Counted from the first letter of the stretch, positions 42,680 through 52,182 are shown. The stretch is DNA of 64,000 nt from Hymenobacter wooponensis (GCF_004745865.1 NZ_SRKZ01000005.1:310001-374000), one strand, 5' to 3'. Notes: generated by a model not told the origin, from the letters alone. Program-made: numbers and translations.

Positions 42680-44614
42680 CTACTCTGCCGGGTCTTTTTC
42701 GTAGGGCAGGTTAGAGGATTGCGTCTGTGAGTACGGGATGTTCTGGGGGATGTAGTCATGCTCGGCCCCGGGCTTGCTGTAATCGTACGGCCAGCGGTGA
42801 ACGGAAGGAATAGCGCCAGGCCAGTTGCCGTGGCCGGGCACGACGGGCGCAGTCCATTCCAGCGTGTTAGAATTCCAAGGGTTCTGGGTGGTTCGCCGGC
42901 CGCGAAAGATGCCGTAGATGAAGTTGAACAGGAATATGAACTGGCCTAGCCACACCAAAATGGCAGCCAGAGAGATAAACTTATTTAGGTCGGCAAATTG
43001 GCTGAAGGTGTTGAAGCCCGTCCAGGCGTAATAGCGGCGCGGGAAGCCGGCAATGCCGATGTAGTGCATGGGCATGAATACGCAGTAGGCCCCCACAATA
43101 GTAGACCAGAAGTGGACGTAGCCGAGCTTTTCATCCATGTGGCGGCCAAACATCTTCGGGAACCAGTGATACACGCCAGCAAATAGGCCAAATATGGCCG
43201 AGCTGGCCATTACCAGGTGGAAGTGAGCTACCACAAAGTAGGTGTTGTGCATCTGGATATCGAGGGCCGAGTTACCCAGCACAATTCCCGTAAGGCCGCC
43301 AGAAATAAATAACGACACAAAGCCAATAGCGAACAGCATGGCCGTAGTAAAGCGAATATTACCGCGCCACAGGGTGGCCAGCCAGTTGAACGTCTTGACC
43401 GCCGAAGGCACCGCAATAATCAGCGTCAGAAACATGAAGACTGAGCCGAGGAATGGGTTCATGCCCGTCACGAACATATGGTGGCCCCACACAACGAACG
43501 AGAGCAAGGTGATGCCGAGCAGGGAGCCAATCATGGCACGGTAGCCGAAAATGGGCTTGCGGGCATTCGTGGCCATCACCTCCGACACAATGCCCATGGC
43601 CGGCATAATTACAATGTACACCTCGGGGTGGCCTAGGAACCAGAACAGGTGCTGAAACAGAATGGGTGAGCCCCCGGTATGAGGCAGCGCCTGCCCGGCG
43701 ATGTAGATATCAGACAGAAAGAAGGACGTGCCAAATGAGCGGTCGAAGATCAGCAGCAGAGCCGCCGAGAACAGTACCGGAAAGGCCAGCAGGCCGAGAA
43801 TGGCCGTCAGGAAAAAGGCCCAGATAGTCAGCGGCAGTTTGCTCATGCTCATGCCCTGGGTGCGTAGGTTGATGACCGTGGTGATGTAGTTCACGCCTCC
43901 CAATAGCTGCGACACAATGAACAAAGCCATCGAAACCAACCACAGTGTCATACCGGCCCCCGACCCCGGAATGGCCTGGGGCAACGCACTCAGTGGCGGA
44001 TAAATTGTCCAACCAGCTGCCGCAGGTCCTGTCTCAATGAACAGGGACACAAACATGATAACGCTGGAAATAAAGAAGAACCAATACGAGAGCATGTTCA
44101 TGAAGCCTGAGGCCATGTCGCGGGCCCCAATCTGCAGCGGAATCAGGAAGTTGGAGAACGTGCCCGACAGGCCCGCCGTGAGCACGAAGAACACCATAAT
44201 GGTGCCGTGCATGGTCACCAGCGCCAGGTAGAACTCGGGGTTGAGCTTACCGGCTTCAATCCACTTGCCGAGTACTGGTTGCAGCCATTCAAACGTGGAT
44301 TCTGGCCAGCCCAGCTGCAGGCGCATGATGCTGGAAAGGGCTCCTCCAATGAAGGCCCAGGCAATACCAGTAATCAGGAACTGCTTGGCAATGGTCTTAT
44401 GGTCGGTGCTGAAAATGTACCGTTGAAAGAAGTTCTGCTCCTCGTGGTGCTCGTCGTGGTGCACGTGCTCGTCGTGCTCAATGCCGGGCTCGGTTGTGCG
44501 CGCCCCACCTTCAATCTCCGTTTGCCGTTGGGCAGTGCTGCCCTGGGTGGCGGTTCCTACTGGTCCTTGGCGGTTGAGGTTTCCTTCCGAATTGATGAGT
44601 GGGGTTGAATCCAT
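42680..44614 (-). CDS. ctaD: Cytochrome c oxidase subunit I (heme-copper oxidase)
   Basis: The ATG at 44614 gives 644 residues. A His/Glu-rich N-terminal extension (about residues 45-58) precedes the first membrane helix. Twelve helices follow. Heme and copper ligands are in MHGTIMVFFVL, LGHPEVYIVIMPAMG (with the cross-linked His and Tyr) and VAHFHLVMA. The protein reduces oxygen to water at the inner membrane. No subunit II, III or alternative complex III gene is next to it, and strong terminators flank both sides, so it is an orphan subunit I in this window. It could be a second, alternative subunit. Confidence 0.93.
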   Translation of the reverse strand: MDSTPLINSEGNLNRQGPVGTATQGSTAQRQTEIEGGARTTEPGIEHDEHVHHDEHHEEQNFFQRYIFSTDHKTIAKQFLITGIAWAFIGGALSSIMRLQLGWPESTFEWLQPVLGKWIEAGKLNPEFYLALVTMHGTIMVFFVLTAGLSGTFSNFLIPLQIGARDMASGFMNMLSYWFFFISSVIMFVSLFIETGPAAAGWTIYPPLSALPQAIPGSGAGMTLWLVSMALFIVSQLLGGVNYITTVINLRTQGMSMSKLPLTIWAFFLTAILGLLAFPVLFSAALLLIFDRSFGTSFFLSDIYIAGQALPHTGGSPILFQHLFWFLGHPEVYIVIMPAMGIVSEVMATNARKPIFGYRAMIGSLLGITLLSFVVWGHHMFVTGMNPFLGSVFMFLTLIIAVPSAVKTFNWLATLWRGNIRFTTAMLFAIGFVSLFISGGLTGIVLGNSALDIQMHNTYFVVAHFHLVMASSAIFGLFAGVYHWFPKMFGRHMDEKLGYVHFWSTIVGAYCVFMPMHYIGIAGFPRRYYAWTGFNTFSQFADLNKFISLAAILVWLGQFIFLFNFIYGIFRGRRTTQNPWNSNTLEWTAPVVPGHGNWPGAIPSVHRWPYDYSKPGAEHDYIPQNIPYSQTQSSNLPYEKDPAE

Positions 44615-44847
44615 AGTACAAGGCGAGTTGGGTATGAACAGGTCCGGAGCCGAGCCGGGGCCTCTAAGGCCCGCCACTCAGGATAAAAGTCTGGAAACCT
44701 CCCCCTGGATTTATCCGCACAAACGACTATTTATCTGAGTTTTACTACGTAAATCAGATACGTATTTGCCTAGCACACCCGGCTAAACCACCTGCTCTGC
44801 AGCTTATAGGCTGGCCATAGCCATACCAGTGGCCTAGCGCATAAAAA

Positions 44848-44882
44848 ACGCCTCCCACTACTGCTACAGTAGTGGGAGGCGT
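44848..44882. terminator. Hairpin between the oxidase and SDR genes
   Basis: 16-bp perfect arms (44848-44863 and 44867-44882) with loop CTA and an A-run on the left, giving T-rich tail for the leftward SDR transcript. Confidence 0.82.
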
Positions 44883-44906
44883 ATGCTTTACAGGCCTAGC
44901 GGGTTG

Positions 44907-45944
44907 TTACTCGTTGGCGCTTTCGTTGCTTACTGCTTCACTGCTGCCGTTCTTACCCGACAACAGCGCTACCAGAATGCCCCCAGCCAGCGCTGCAAAG
45001 GCCCCGGTAATGACGGGGTGCAGGCTAGCGCGGGTATATAAACTTGTTTTCATCACGTAGCCCGGATGGTCACCATGTACTTTGCCGTCGGGCACGTAGG
45101 GGCCGTGCAGGGAGCCGGCAGGGTTGCGCGGAGGCTCGTCGCGGGCCTGCAGCTTCATGTTCACCTTCTCATTCATAAAATCCATGGCCCGGGGCAGGTG
45201 CTTGTTCATGGTGCTGAACATCTTTCCACCGCCCCCAATGTAGATGTCGCGCTCGGGGTGCTGGGCGGCATGCACAATGGCGTTGGCTACTTCCTCGGGC
45301 TCATACACGGGTGGGGGCAGCTTCGGCTCCTTGTCCATGTAGTTGCGGGCGTGCTGGGGGAAGGGCGTGTTGATGGCGGCAGGCTTGATGAGCGTAACCG
45401 AAATGGGGGCTCCCTCCTCTTCCAGCTCTATGCGCAGTGCATCAGTAAAGCCTTTAATAGCATGCTTGCTGGCCGAGTACATACCCTGCAATGGAAACGC
45501 AATATCCGAAGCCACGCTACCCAGGTTAATGAGTGCGCCACCCCGCTTTTTCAGGTGCTTCACGGCAGCTAACGAGCCATATACCACACCCCAAAAGTTG
45601 GTCTCGAACATCCGGTGGTTGTCCTCATGGCTCACCTCCTCCAGACGGCCCCAGATGGAAGCCGCCGCATTGTTAATCCAGGTATCAAAGCCCCCGAAGC
45701 GTTCTTTCGCAGTAGTTGCAATGCGCTCAATATCGGCCACGCTGGCTACGTCGGCGGCTACCGTTATTACTTGGGCGCCCTTGTGGCTGAGCTCGGCGGC
45801 AACGTGGTGCAGGTCGGCTTCGCTGCGGGCGGCCAGCACGAGCCGGGCACCGCGCTCGGCGGCCATGCGGGCCGTAGCCAAGCCAATGCCGCTGGTGGCC
45901 CCAGTAATAACAATGGTTTGCTGGTTCAGTGGTTTGAGTTTCAT
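44907..45944 (-). CDS. SDR family oxidoreductase with C-terminal membrane segment
   Basis: A 345-residue SDR, longer than the usual 250. The SDR part has ITGATSGIGLATARMAAERG, NNAAASIW, and the active-site YSASKHAIKG. After about residue 255 there is a charged tail and a membrane segment (VITGAFAALAGGILVALLS) near residues 312-330, which may anchor it to the inner membrane. The substrate is unknown; such long SDRs are common in Bacteroidota. Confidence 0.88.
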   Translation of the reverse strand: MKLKPLNQQTIVITGATSGIGLATARMAAERGARLVLAARSEADLHHVAAELSHKGAQVITVAADVASVADIERIATTAKERFGGFDTWINNAAASIWGRLEEVSHEDNHRMFETNFWGVVYGSLAAVKHLKKRGGALINLGSVASDIAFPLQGMYSASKHAIKGFTDALRIELEEEGAPISVTLIKPAAINTPFPQHARNYMDKEPKLPPPVYEPEEVANAIVHAAQHPERDIYIGGGGKMFSTMNKHLPRAMDFMNEKVNMKLQARDEPPRNPAGSLHGPYVPDGKVHGDHPGYVMKTSLYTRASLHPVITGAFAALAGGILVALLSGKNGSSEAVSNESANE

Positions 45945-45999
45945 AGGTCAGTAGGTTCAGATTGGTAGTCGTAGCTCTCATTACGTCAGGCTGAACCAC

Positions 46000-46212
46000 G
46001 TGGCTATGCAAAATCAGGGCGTAACCTACTTTTTACAAGGGATATATACTATATACGCTACCTTCTTTACTTCTTGCCAGGGCAGCTTTACGCCCTATAC
46101 CAGACAACTCCGCTTCAACAACAAGACCTATGCCTATCGGCAGAACACGAATCAGTACATCTTCCAGGTAGGCTTCCTGGTCTTTGACAGCCGCCGTACC
46201 TCACAGAAGTAA
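46000..46212 (+). pseudogene. Possible outer-membrane protein remnant or small orphan gene
   Basis: A 70-residue frame. The first half is read through AT-rich DNA that looks like a promoter. The second half, FNNKTYAYRQNTNQYIFQVG, ending FLVFDSRRTSQK, has the alternating pattern of the last strands of an outer-membrane barrel. It is directly followed by a strong terminator. It could be the tail left from a deleted barrel gene, a true small gene, or chance. Confidence 0.3.
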
Positions 46213-46218
46213 TACCAC

Positions 46219-46252
46219 GCACAACGGCCGGACAAGTGTCCGGCCGTTGTGC
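46219..46252. terminator. Bidirectional hairpin upstream of DoxX stop
   Basis: 16-bp perfect arms (46219-46234 and 46237-46252) around a 2-base loop. It lies between the rightward remnant and the leftward doxX gene. Confidence 0.78.
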
Positions 46253-46272
46253 ATATACCAAGTTGAGCAGGC

Positions 46273-46683
46273 CTACACGCCTACCGTGGCAGGGCTCCGG
46301 CGGCGCAGCGAGTTATCAACGCTCCAGACGCCTGCGCCCTGGGCCGCGATGTAGAGGAACACAAAACAGAATACTACGGCCAGCTCGCCCTTGTTCACGA
46401 TGGGCAGGGCATGCTGGGGTGCGTGAGCCATGAAGTAGGCCACCGCCATAGTGCCGCTGGCAATGAAGGCGGCGGGGCGCGTGAGGAAACCCACCAAGAT
46501 CAGGAGGCCACCCACCAGCTCAATGATACCAGCCACGCCCATTAGTGAGGCAATTTCTACGGTGTTACCGTCGCCGCCGGGGAACCCCAGCAGCTTCTGG
46601 CTGCCATGCATGGCAAAGAGCAAGCCCACCACAATGCGCAGCAAAGCGTAGGCATACGAGGCGTAAGTGTTTCCGCGGTCCAT
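46273..46683 (-). CDS. DoxX family membrane protein
   Basis: A 136-residue protein with four membrane segments. The N-terminal ALLRIVVGLLFAMHGSQKLL and the G-rich LMGVAGIIELVGGLLILVGF are the DoxX signature. The family is linked to thiosulfate/quinone handling or redox homeostasis, but most members have no assigned role. Single gene. Confidence 0.9.
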   Translation of the reverse strand: MDRGNTYASYAYALLRIVVGLLFAMHGSQKLLGFPGGDGNTVEIASLMGVAGIIELVGGLLILVGFLTRPAAFIASGTMAVAYFMAHAPQHALPIVNKGELAVVFCFVFLYIAAQGAGVWSVDNSLRRRSPATVGV

Positions 46684-46774
46684 AGATGTAAGGCAGTAAG
46701 GGTTAATGGTCTATTTAAGGTAAGGCTATTGACTTAGCCTTGGGCACTTTGTACAGAACAGCCTTGCCAGAGGC

Positions 46775-47278
46775 CTAGGACTTACGGCCGAAATGCTCAT
46801 CGAAGATTCGGAGGGCTTCGGCGTTGCCCTGCTGCACGGCAAGGTCGGGAGCGGTGAGGCCGCGCACATCCTGCACGTTGATGTCGGCACCAGCTTGCAG
46901 CAGAACCGGCAGTATGTTGTTGCGGCCAAACAGGGTGGCAAACATGAGAGCTGTGCCGCCATTGCCGTTTTGCACATCAAGCTGGGCACCGTGCTCAATC
47001 AGCAGGCGCGCCACTTCGGGGTAGCCCTTAAAGCTCACCCCCATCAAGGCCGTGTTGCCAGAAGCATCCTGCACGTTGGGGTCGGCGCCGGCCTGCAGCA
47101 ACAGCCGCGTGGCTTCTACCTGATCATCATAAGCAGCTACAATCAGCGGCGTGAAGCCCTTGCCATTCTGCATGTTTACGTCGAGGCCACTGGCCAGGAG
47201 CTCCTGGAGGTGGGCAACATCGCCGTTACGGGCAGCATCAATCAGTAAGTCTTCGGGCCGGGCAGAGGTAAAATCCAT
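46775..47278 (-). CDS. Ankyrin repeat protein
   Basis: The ATG at 47278 gives 167 residues. It contains about five ankyrin repeats (LIDAARNGDVAHLQELLASG, GFTPLIVAAYDDQVEATRLL, GNTALMGVSFKGYPEVARLL, GGTALMFATLFGRNNILPVL). No signal peptide is present, so it is cytoplasmic; the partner is unknown. Small ankyrin proteins are often found downstream of catalases or transporters. Here it follows the SulP-carbonic anhydrase gene on the same strand, separated by a terminator. Confidence 0.9.
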   Translation of the reverse strand: MDFTSARPEDLLIDAARNGDVAHLQELLASGLDVNMQNGKGFTPLIVAAYDDQVEATRLLLQAGADPNVQDASGNTALMGVSFKGYPEVARLLIEHGAQLDVQNGNGGTALMFATLFGRNNILPVLLQAGADINVQDVRGLTAPDLAVQQGNAEALRIFDEHFGRKS

Positions 47279-47416
47279 AAAGGCAGCAGTGCAAGGGTAA
47301 AACAAGTTCGTACATACTACGACGATGCCAGAAAATGGATTACCCCTACGATTTACTGGTTTTGCGGCGGCGGTAGAAAAGCAACTTTTCCAACCCTAGG
47401 CCTAGGCCACCACGCA

Positions 47417-47445
47417 ACAAGGCCGGACTACCAGCCCGGCCTTGT
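47417..47445 (-). terminator. Terminator of the SulP-carbonic anhydrase gene
   Basis: 10-bp arms (ACAAGGCCGG, 47417-47426; 47436-47445) with a 9-base loop, right after the stop codon of the leftward gene at 47470. Confidence 0.7.
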
Positions 47446-47469
47446 GCTCACTTCCCCTCAAAAGTGGTT

Positions 47470-49848
47470 TTATGGAGTGCCCAGCGGCGCATCGCCGCGC
47501 AAGGGCGGAATGGCAATGATGGGGCCACCGGTGTTGTTAGCGAAAATGGAATAGATAGCTGGGGGCTGGTGCAACGTGCCGCCGAGGCGAGCGAGGCCGT
47601 CGGGGCGCAGTTGGTAGCGCAGGGCGGTATCGTACTCAGCAAAGTCGCGGCGGGTATCAATCTGCAGGTCCTGGATGCGGCCCGCATGAGAATCGTAGAC
47701 CCAGCCGTGAATATGCAGCGGGCGGCTGTGCTGGCGCGCCTGCAACACAGCGTTGGTTTGGTAGAGGTTATACACCTGCTCAATCACGTTCAGCTCCACG
47801 AGACGCCGGTAGCGCTCTTCGTCGGTTTCTAGCGCCTCTAGCTCGGTGCGGTAGCGCTGCATTACCTCGCGCACATTGCCCAGCCAGCTAGTGAGCAGGC
47901 TGTTTTCGGGGCTTTCCATGGCCACGCGCACGCCGCCGCAGCCGTAGTGCCCGCACACCACAATGTGCTCCACGCCCAGCACCTCCACCGCGTACTCCAG
48001 CACCGACATCAGGTTCAAATCGGTGCTTACCACCAGGTTGGCCACGTTGCGGTGCACGAATACCTCGCCTGGCGCCGTCCCAATGATTTCACTAGCTGGC
48101 ACGCGGCTGTCGCAGCACCCAATGAACAGGAACTTAGGGGCATCATCGGTGGCTGGTTCTGCGCCCGGATGCCGCGAGTTCATTAACTTCTGACTTACCC
48201 AGTTGCGGTCGTTGTTGAATAGTTTGTAGTAGGCCTCAAACTCAGCTTCGGGCTCACTTACGCGGCGCTGCTCGGCTAGGCTCTGGGTGTAATCCTCGCC
48301 CTTGCGCAAGAATACTACCTGAATATTGCGCTGCCGGGCGGTGTCGCGGAAATGCTCAATGGCGCTAAGGATGTCGCGGTCGATGAAGGCGGAGTTGGTG
48401 CCGTCGATTTCCAGGGTGGCATTTTCGGGAATATCCTTGAGCACCGTCAGGATGCTGGCCTTATTGAGGAACGATACATGCTCGCCCAGGCTGATGCGGA
48501 TTTTATCGCGCCCATCAACGGTGTGGTGCTCAAAGAAATGGGCATTGCGGTAGCTTTCCCGCAGGATGAAGAACATCCCCACGGCCGCGCCAATCCCAAT
48601 GCCAATGAGCAAGTCCGTCGCCAGAATGGCTACGATGGTCACAATGAACGGCACAAACTCCGTGAAGCCGCCTTGCAGCTGCTCCTTAAACACGCTTATG
48701 CGCGCCAGCTTGTACCCCGTCACGAGCAGAATAGCAGCCAGGGCGGCCCACGGCACCATGTTCAGCAGCTTCGGGAAGAGCAGCACACTGATCAGCAGAA
48801 ACGTACCGTGGAGCAGGGCCGCCAGCTTAGTGCGGGCGCCCGCATTCAGGCTCACCGAGCTGCGCACGATTACGGAAGTCAGCGGTAGGCCACCTATCAG
48901 GCCACTTACCAGGTTGCCCGCGCCCTGGGCCTTCAGCTCCCAGTTGGTAGGCGTTTTGCGCTTAAGTGGGTCAAGGGCATCGGTGGCTTCAATGGCCAGC
49001 AGCGCCTCCAGGCTTGCCACCAAGGCAATGGACAAAGCCGCCAGGTACACCTTCACGTTGGTAAGCTGGCTGAAATCAGGCAGGGTGAACAGGTTCTGAA
49101 AATCGGCGGCGCTGGATACCACGGGCAGCTGCACCAAGTGGGTGCCGCGCAACGCCAAAGCGGGGTTAAAGGCCAGTACCAGCTGGTTTACCACCACGCC
49201 CAGCACCACCACTATCAGGGCCCCCGGCACTTTAGAAAGAATGCGGTGCTGCTTGATAACCGCTTGCTCCCAGAGCACCAACACGGCCAAAGCCAGCACT
49301 GCAATGGCTAGGCCAGTAGGCTGAATGTGGTGCACCGCGGTTTGGAGCAGGGCCGTAATGGTCGAGCCGGTTTTGGGGAACAGGGCCAGCGTTTCGGCCG
49401 CGTCAGCATCGTAGCCTAGCAGGTGGGGAAGCTGTTTCATGATCAGGATGATGCCGATTGCAGCCAGCATCCCCTTAATCACGGCCGATGGAATGAAATT
49501 GCTGATAATGCCGGCACGTGCAATGCCTAGCACAATCTGCATCAGTCCGGCCACGCACAGCGCCAACTGTAGCGCCCCAAACGAACCCAACGAATCTAGA
49601 GCACTCACTACTACTAGAATCAGTCCGGCCTCGGGACCCGAAATGCTTAGCGCCGACTTACTCAGCGCCCCTACCACCAGCCCGCCCACTATCCCGGCAA
49701 TGATGCCCGCAAACAACGGCGCACCCGAAGCCAGCGCAATGCCCAGGCACAGGGGCACCGCCACCAAAAACGAGACAAAGCCGCCCCGAAAGTCGTTTTT
49801 AAAATATGTGAAGTCTAAAAAACGAGCAGCACCAGGTTGATTACTCAT
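47470..49848 (-). CDS. SulP anion transporter fused to beta-carbonic anhydrase
   Basis: A 792-residue fusion. Residues about 10-420 form the SulP membrane domain (GFVSFLVAVPLCLGIALASG, SISGPEAGLILVVVSAL, TSVIVRSSVSLNAGARTKLA). A STAS domain follows at about 440-545. Residues about 570-770 are a beta-carbonic anhydrase with zinc and catalytic residues in FIGCCDSRVPASEI, FVHRNVANLV and VVCGHYGCGGVR. Such fusions are expected to move bicarbonate (or sulfate) and interconvert it with CO2 at the membrane. No separate regulator is adjacent. Confidence 0.95.
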   Translation of the reverse strand: MSNQPGAARFLDFTYFKNDFRGGFVSFLVAVPLCLGIALASGAPLFAGIIAGIVGGLVVGALSKSALSISGPEAGLILVVVSALDSLGSFGALQLALCVAGLMQIVLGIARAGIISNFIPSAVIKGMLAAIGIILIMKQLPHLLGYDADAAETLALFPKTGSTITALLQTAVHHIQPTGLAIAVLALAVLVLWEQAVIKQHRILSKVPGALIVVVLGVVVNQLVLAFNPALALRGTHLVQLPVVSSAADFQNLFTLPDFSQLTNVKVYLAALSIALVASLEALLAIEATDALDPLKRKTPTNWELKAQGAGNLVSGLIGGLPLTSVIVRSSVSLNAGARTKLAALLHGTFLLISVLLFPKLLNMVPWAALAAILLVTGYKLARISVFKEQLQGGFTEFVPFIVTIVAILATDLLIGIGIGAAVGMFFILRESYRNAHFFEHHTVDGRDKIRISLGEHVSFLNKASILTVLKDIPENATLEIDGTNSAFIDRDILSAIEHFRDTARQRNIQVVFLRKGEDYTQSLAEQRRVSEPEAEFEAYYKLFNNDRNWVSQKLMNSRHPGAEPATDDAPKFLFIGCCDSRVPASEIIGTAPGEVFVHRNVANLVVSTDLNLMSVLEYAVEVLGVEHIVVCGHYGCGGVRVAMESPENSLLTSWLGNVREVMQRYRTELEALETDEERYRRLVELNVIEQVYNLYQTNAVLQARQHSRPLHIHGWVYDSHAGRIQDLQIDTRRDFAEYDTALRYQLRPDGLARLGGTLHQPPAIYSIFANNTGGPIIAIPPLRGDAPLGTP

Positions 49849-50388
49849 ATTAATTCACGCAACTAAAGACAAGAGTGAACCAGGCCAGGCCAATAGGCCT
49901 AGCAGCGGTTAAGGAAACGCACAGGAGAAATAGAGCCCGGAAGAATTGGTGGGCCTAGCGCTCAGCTCAGATGAGCTGGAAGAAGAGGAGCGCTACCGTG
50001 CACAAAGGTTTTTAGAGGGCCGCATCATGGTTTTTAAAATGGCAAAACGCGTGAGTGAAAACCTCGAACCAGTTGGTATTACATACCGCACAAATATACC
50101 CCACCCCTAAAAGCGAGACATTAAGCGTCTATTAAAAGGGTCTTATAAGTGCATTAAATGCACATTACAACCAGATTAAAGTATCATTATAATTCTATTA
50201 AACTAGCCGTTGAAGAGGAAGCTCATGCTGGTGCCTTCACGCTGTTCTGCCTCCTCAAGGCATACACCAGTACAGGGCGCACTGAGGTTCTCCACGTACA
50301 GTCGCCCCATGTTAGGCTACTACCCGTCTGGATGATGGGGCCTACCCTTTCTGAGTGTGCTAGGCCACTGTGGTAGTGGCCTAGCACA
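49849..50388. promoter_or_regulatory. AT-rich upstream region of the SulP gene
   Basis: A 540-base gap. A leftward minus-7 element TATATTTG lies at 50091-50098, 243 bases before the SulP start. GTGCATTAAATGCAC at 50151-50165 is a small palindrome and candidate regulator site. A 72-codon frame at 50158-50376 has no recognisable content and is not called. Nothing else was seen. Confidence 0.4.
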
Positions 50389-50390
50389 CT
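50354..50390. terminator. Hairpin with the octamer in both arms
   Basis: 16-bp perfect arms (50354-50369 and 50375-50390) with loop GTGGT. Each arm contains TGGCCTAG (or its complement). The right end overlaps the stop codon of the leftward gene that follows. Confidence 0.75.
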
Positions 50391-52182
50391 ACTCTACTGG
50401 CTGACCCGTGCTATCAATTATAAATCTATCCCCTCTTAGAGTCACCTCTGCCCGGCCATTTTCGAAATCCGTTGCGGCCTCATATAACTGAAAGACCGAT
50501 GGGCCTTGCCCCGCCAGGTTTCTTTTAGTGATGTACGTGTAGCCGGGCTCCAGGCGTACTCGTGCCAAGCCGTCGCGGAAGGAATAGGCTTCTAAAAACA
50601 GGAAAGGGGGCGTTGCTGGGTCTTCCGGTTCTGGCCCCGTGATGTACTGCCAACCGCGCTGGTCGCGTACGGCGGCGTAGCCCTCCAAGAAATCGCGGGC
50701 TTCTAAATAAGTAGCGCTGAAGGGGTGTCCGTTCTGGTCAATAAAAGTGTAGGCTCCCCCCTTCATTCTCACCCGGGCGTAGCCATCCACGTACGGATAG
50801 CGCGCCTCGTAGGCCTCTTCCACAGAAGGCGCGTCGGAGTCATTTGCCGGGGCTGGGTCAGTGGTGACACTCTCGGCCGCTGGCCGCGTGTGTTCCGTGG
50901 CCGAACCCGAGCCAGCAGTTGCGGTAGATACGGGAGCTGTGGCAGCAGAAGTACCGCCCAACCTACTCAGGCCCCATACTCCGGCGCCCAGCAGGGTTAC
51001 GCCCCCCACCACGGCAGCCGTTCGCAACAGGCGCTGACGCTGCTTTGGTAGCTGACTGCCCCCGCGAGCCGCGGGCGTGGCCTGGAGGGGACCAGCAGTG
51101 GCCGCGGTTCTAGTATTCAGCTGCTCGATAAGCTGGCCCAGCTGCATTATTTTAGCATCTAGGTCACGGTTGCGGGCTTCTGATTCGGCGCGTGAAGCTT
51201 GGATGGCAGCTTCCAGAGCTGCTTTTTCCTGGCTCTCCGTGGCAAGTCGCTCCTGCAATTCCTGCGCCTCAGTGGTTACGGGTGGAGCCTGGGCCAACTG
51301 GTTCCGCAACTCTTCAATGCGCCGCTCCCGCTCGGCCTCCCGGGCTTCCAGGGCTTGGAGTTGCTGCTGCACCTGGGCCTGGGCCTCGCGCTGCATCTGT
51401 TCTAACCGCTGCTTTTCGGCAGTACTCGCTGCTGCTCGCGCCGCCGGTTGTCCGCCGTATGGAACATCCTCGGGAACGTCTTCAGCCCCCAACCAGCCCC
51501 AAGCTCGTCTTAGAAAACTTCGCTCGGCAGGTAGAGTAGCAACTGGCTCTTCCGCTTCAGAATAGAATGGCTCAGCCGATGATATCTCGGCTTCTTGTTC
51601 TGGGGCCGCCAGCGTGCGGGCCCACTCTGCCAGGTCGGCTTCACTGAAATCAATTTCCGGGCGAGCCAACTGAACCAGGCGGCGGGACAACTGCTGAAGG
51701 TTCCCTAGTAGATGAAAGCTGCCATCAGGTTGCTGGGTAAGCTGCTCTTCTACGCTGGAACCAAATGTAACGGGTGCGGCAAAAACCACCAGCCCCGTGA
51801 TAAACTGCAAATTGGCTTGCTCGGGAGCGAACTGGGAACTCAGCCAAGCGGCAAGCGCGGCCTTCTGCCGGCGAAACTGCTCATAGGGGTTGTCGGCGGT
51901 GGCTAAGGTTCCGGCCAGTGGCTTTCCATCCAGTTGCCACGCTCCGTAGCTTAGGGCTGGCACCTGCAGCTGGCCTCCCCGGGGCACAAGCACCAGCAAG
52001 GTGATGCTATGGGGGCGCACAATAACGGCATCTAGTGCTACGCCTTCCTCTTCTACGGCAAAGTTGCCCAGCAGTAATGTGGTTCCCGTTGAGGCCTCAG
52101 CGCGCAGTATATCCCGCACTTGCTCGTAGAGCTGGCCTTGCCCGGCATCAGAAAAAGGACTAAACAGGAAATTGTGCAACAT
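50389..52182 (-). CDS. NERD-like, coiled-coil, transmembrane and WG-repeat protein
   Basis: The ATG at 52182 (597 residues) is preferred to a TTG three codons earlier. Residues about 10-125 resemble the NERD nuclease-related domain (LLLGNFAVEEEGVALDAVIV, NPYEQFRRQKAALAAWL), but where NERD has its Glu-x-Lys this protein reads VLVPRGG, so catalysis is doubtful. A long coiled coil follows (about 245-365, rich in Glu, Gln and Arg). One membrane segment (TAAVVGGVTLLGAGVWGLS) lies near 382-400. After a low-complexity Ser/Thr/Ala stretch come four WG-like repeats (YPYVDGYARVRMKGGAYTF, DFLEGYAAVRDQRGWQYI, SFRDGLARV, DFENGRAEV). I know no named family with this order. Confidence 0.75.
   Translation of the reverse strand: MLHNFLFSPFSDAGQGQLYEQVRDILRAEASTGTTLLLGNFAVEEEGVALDAVIVRPHSITLLVLVPRGGQLQVPALSYGAWQLDGKPLAGTLATADNPYEQFRRQKAALAAWLSSQFAPEQANLQFITGLVVFAAPVTFGSSVEEQLTQQPDGSFHLLGNLQQLSRRLVQLARPEIDFSEADLAEWARTLAAPEQEAEISSAEPFYSEAEEPVATLPAERSFLRRAWGWLGAEDVPEDVPYGGQPAARAAASTAEKQRLEQMQREAQAQVQQQLQALEAREAERERRIEELRNQLAQAPPVTTEAQELQERLATESQEKAALEAAIQASRAESEARNRDLDAKIMQLGQLIEQLNTRTAATAGPLQATPAARGGSQLPKQRQRLLRTAAVVGGVTLLGAGVWGLSRLGGTSAATAPVSTATAGSGSATEHTRPAAESVTTDPAPANDSDAPSVEEAYEARYPYVDGYARVRMKGGAYTFIDQNGHPFSATYLEARDFLEGYAAVRDQRGWQYITGPEPEDPATPPFLFLEAYSFRDGLARVRLEPGYTYITKRNLAGQGPSVFQLYEAATDFENGRAEVTLRGDRFIIDSTGQPVE

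Noticed and set aside
50158..50376. 72-codon frame upstream of the NERD-like gene
   Set aside because: No recognisable content, overlaps a hairpin, and covers an AT-rich promoter-like segment.
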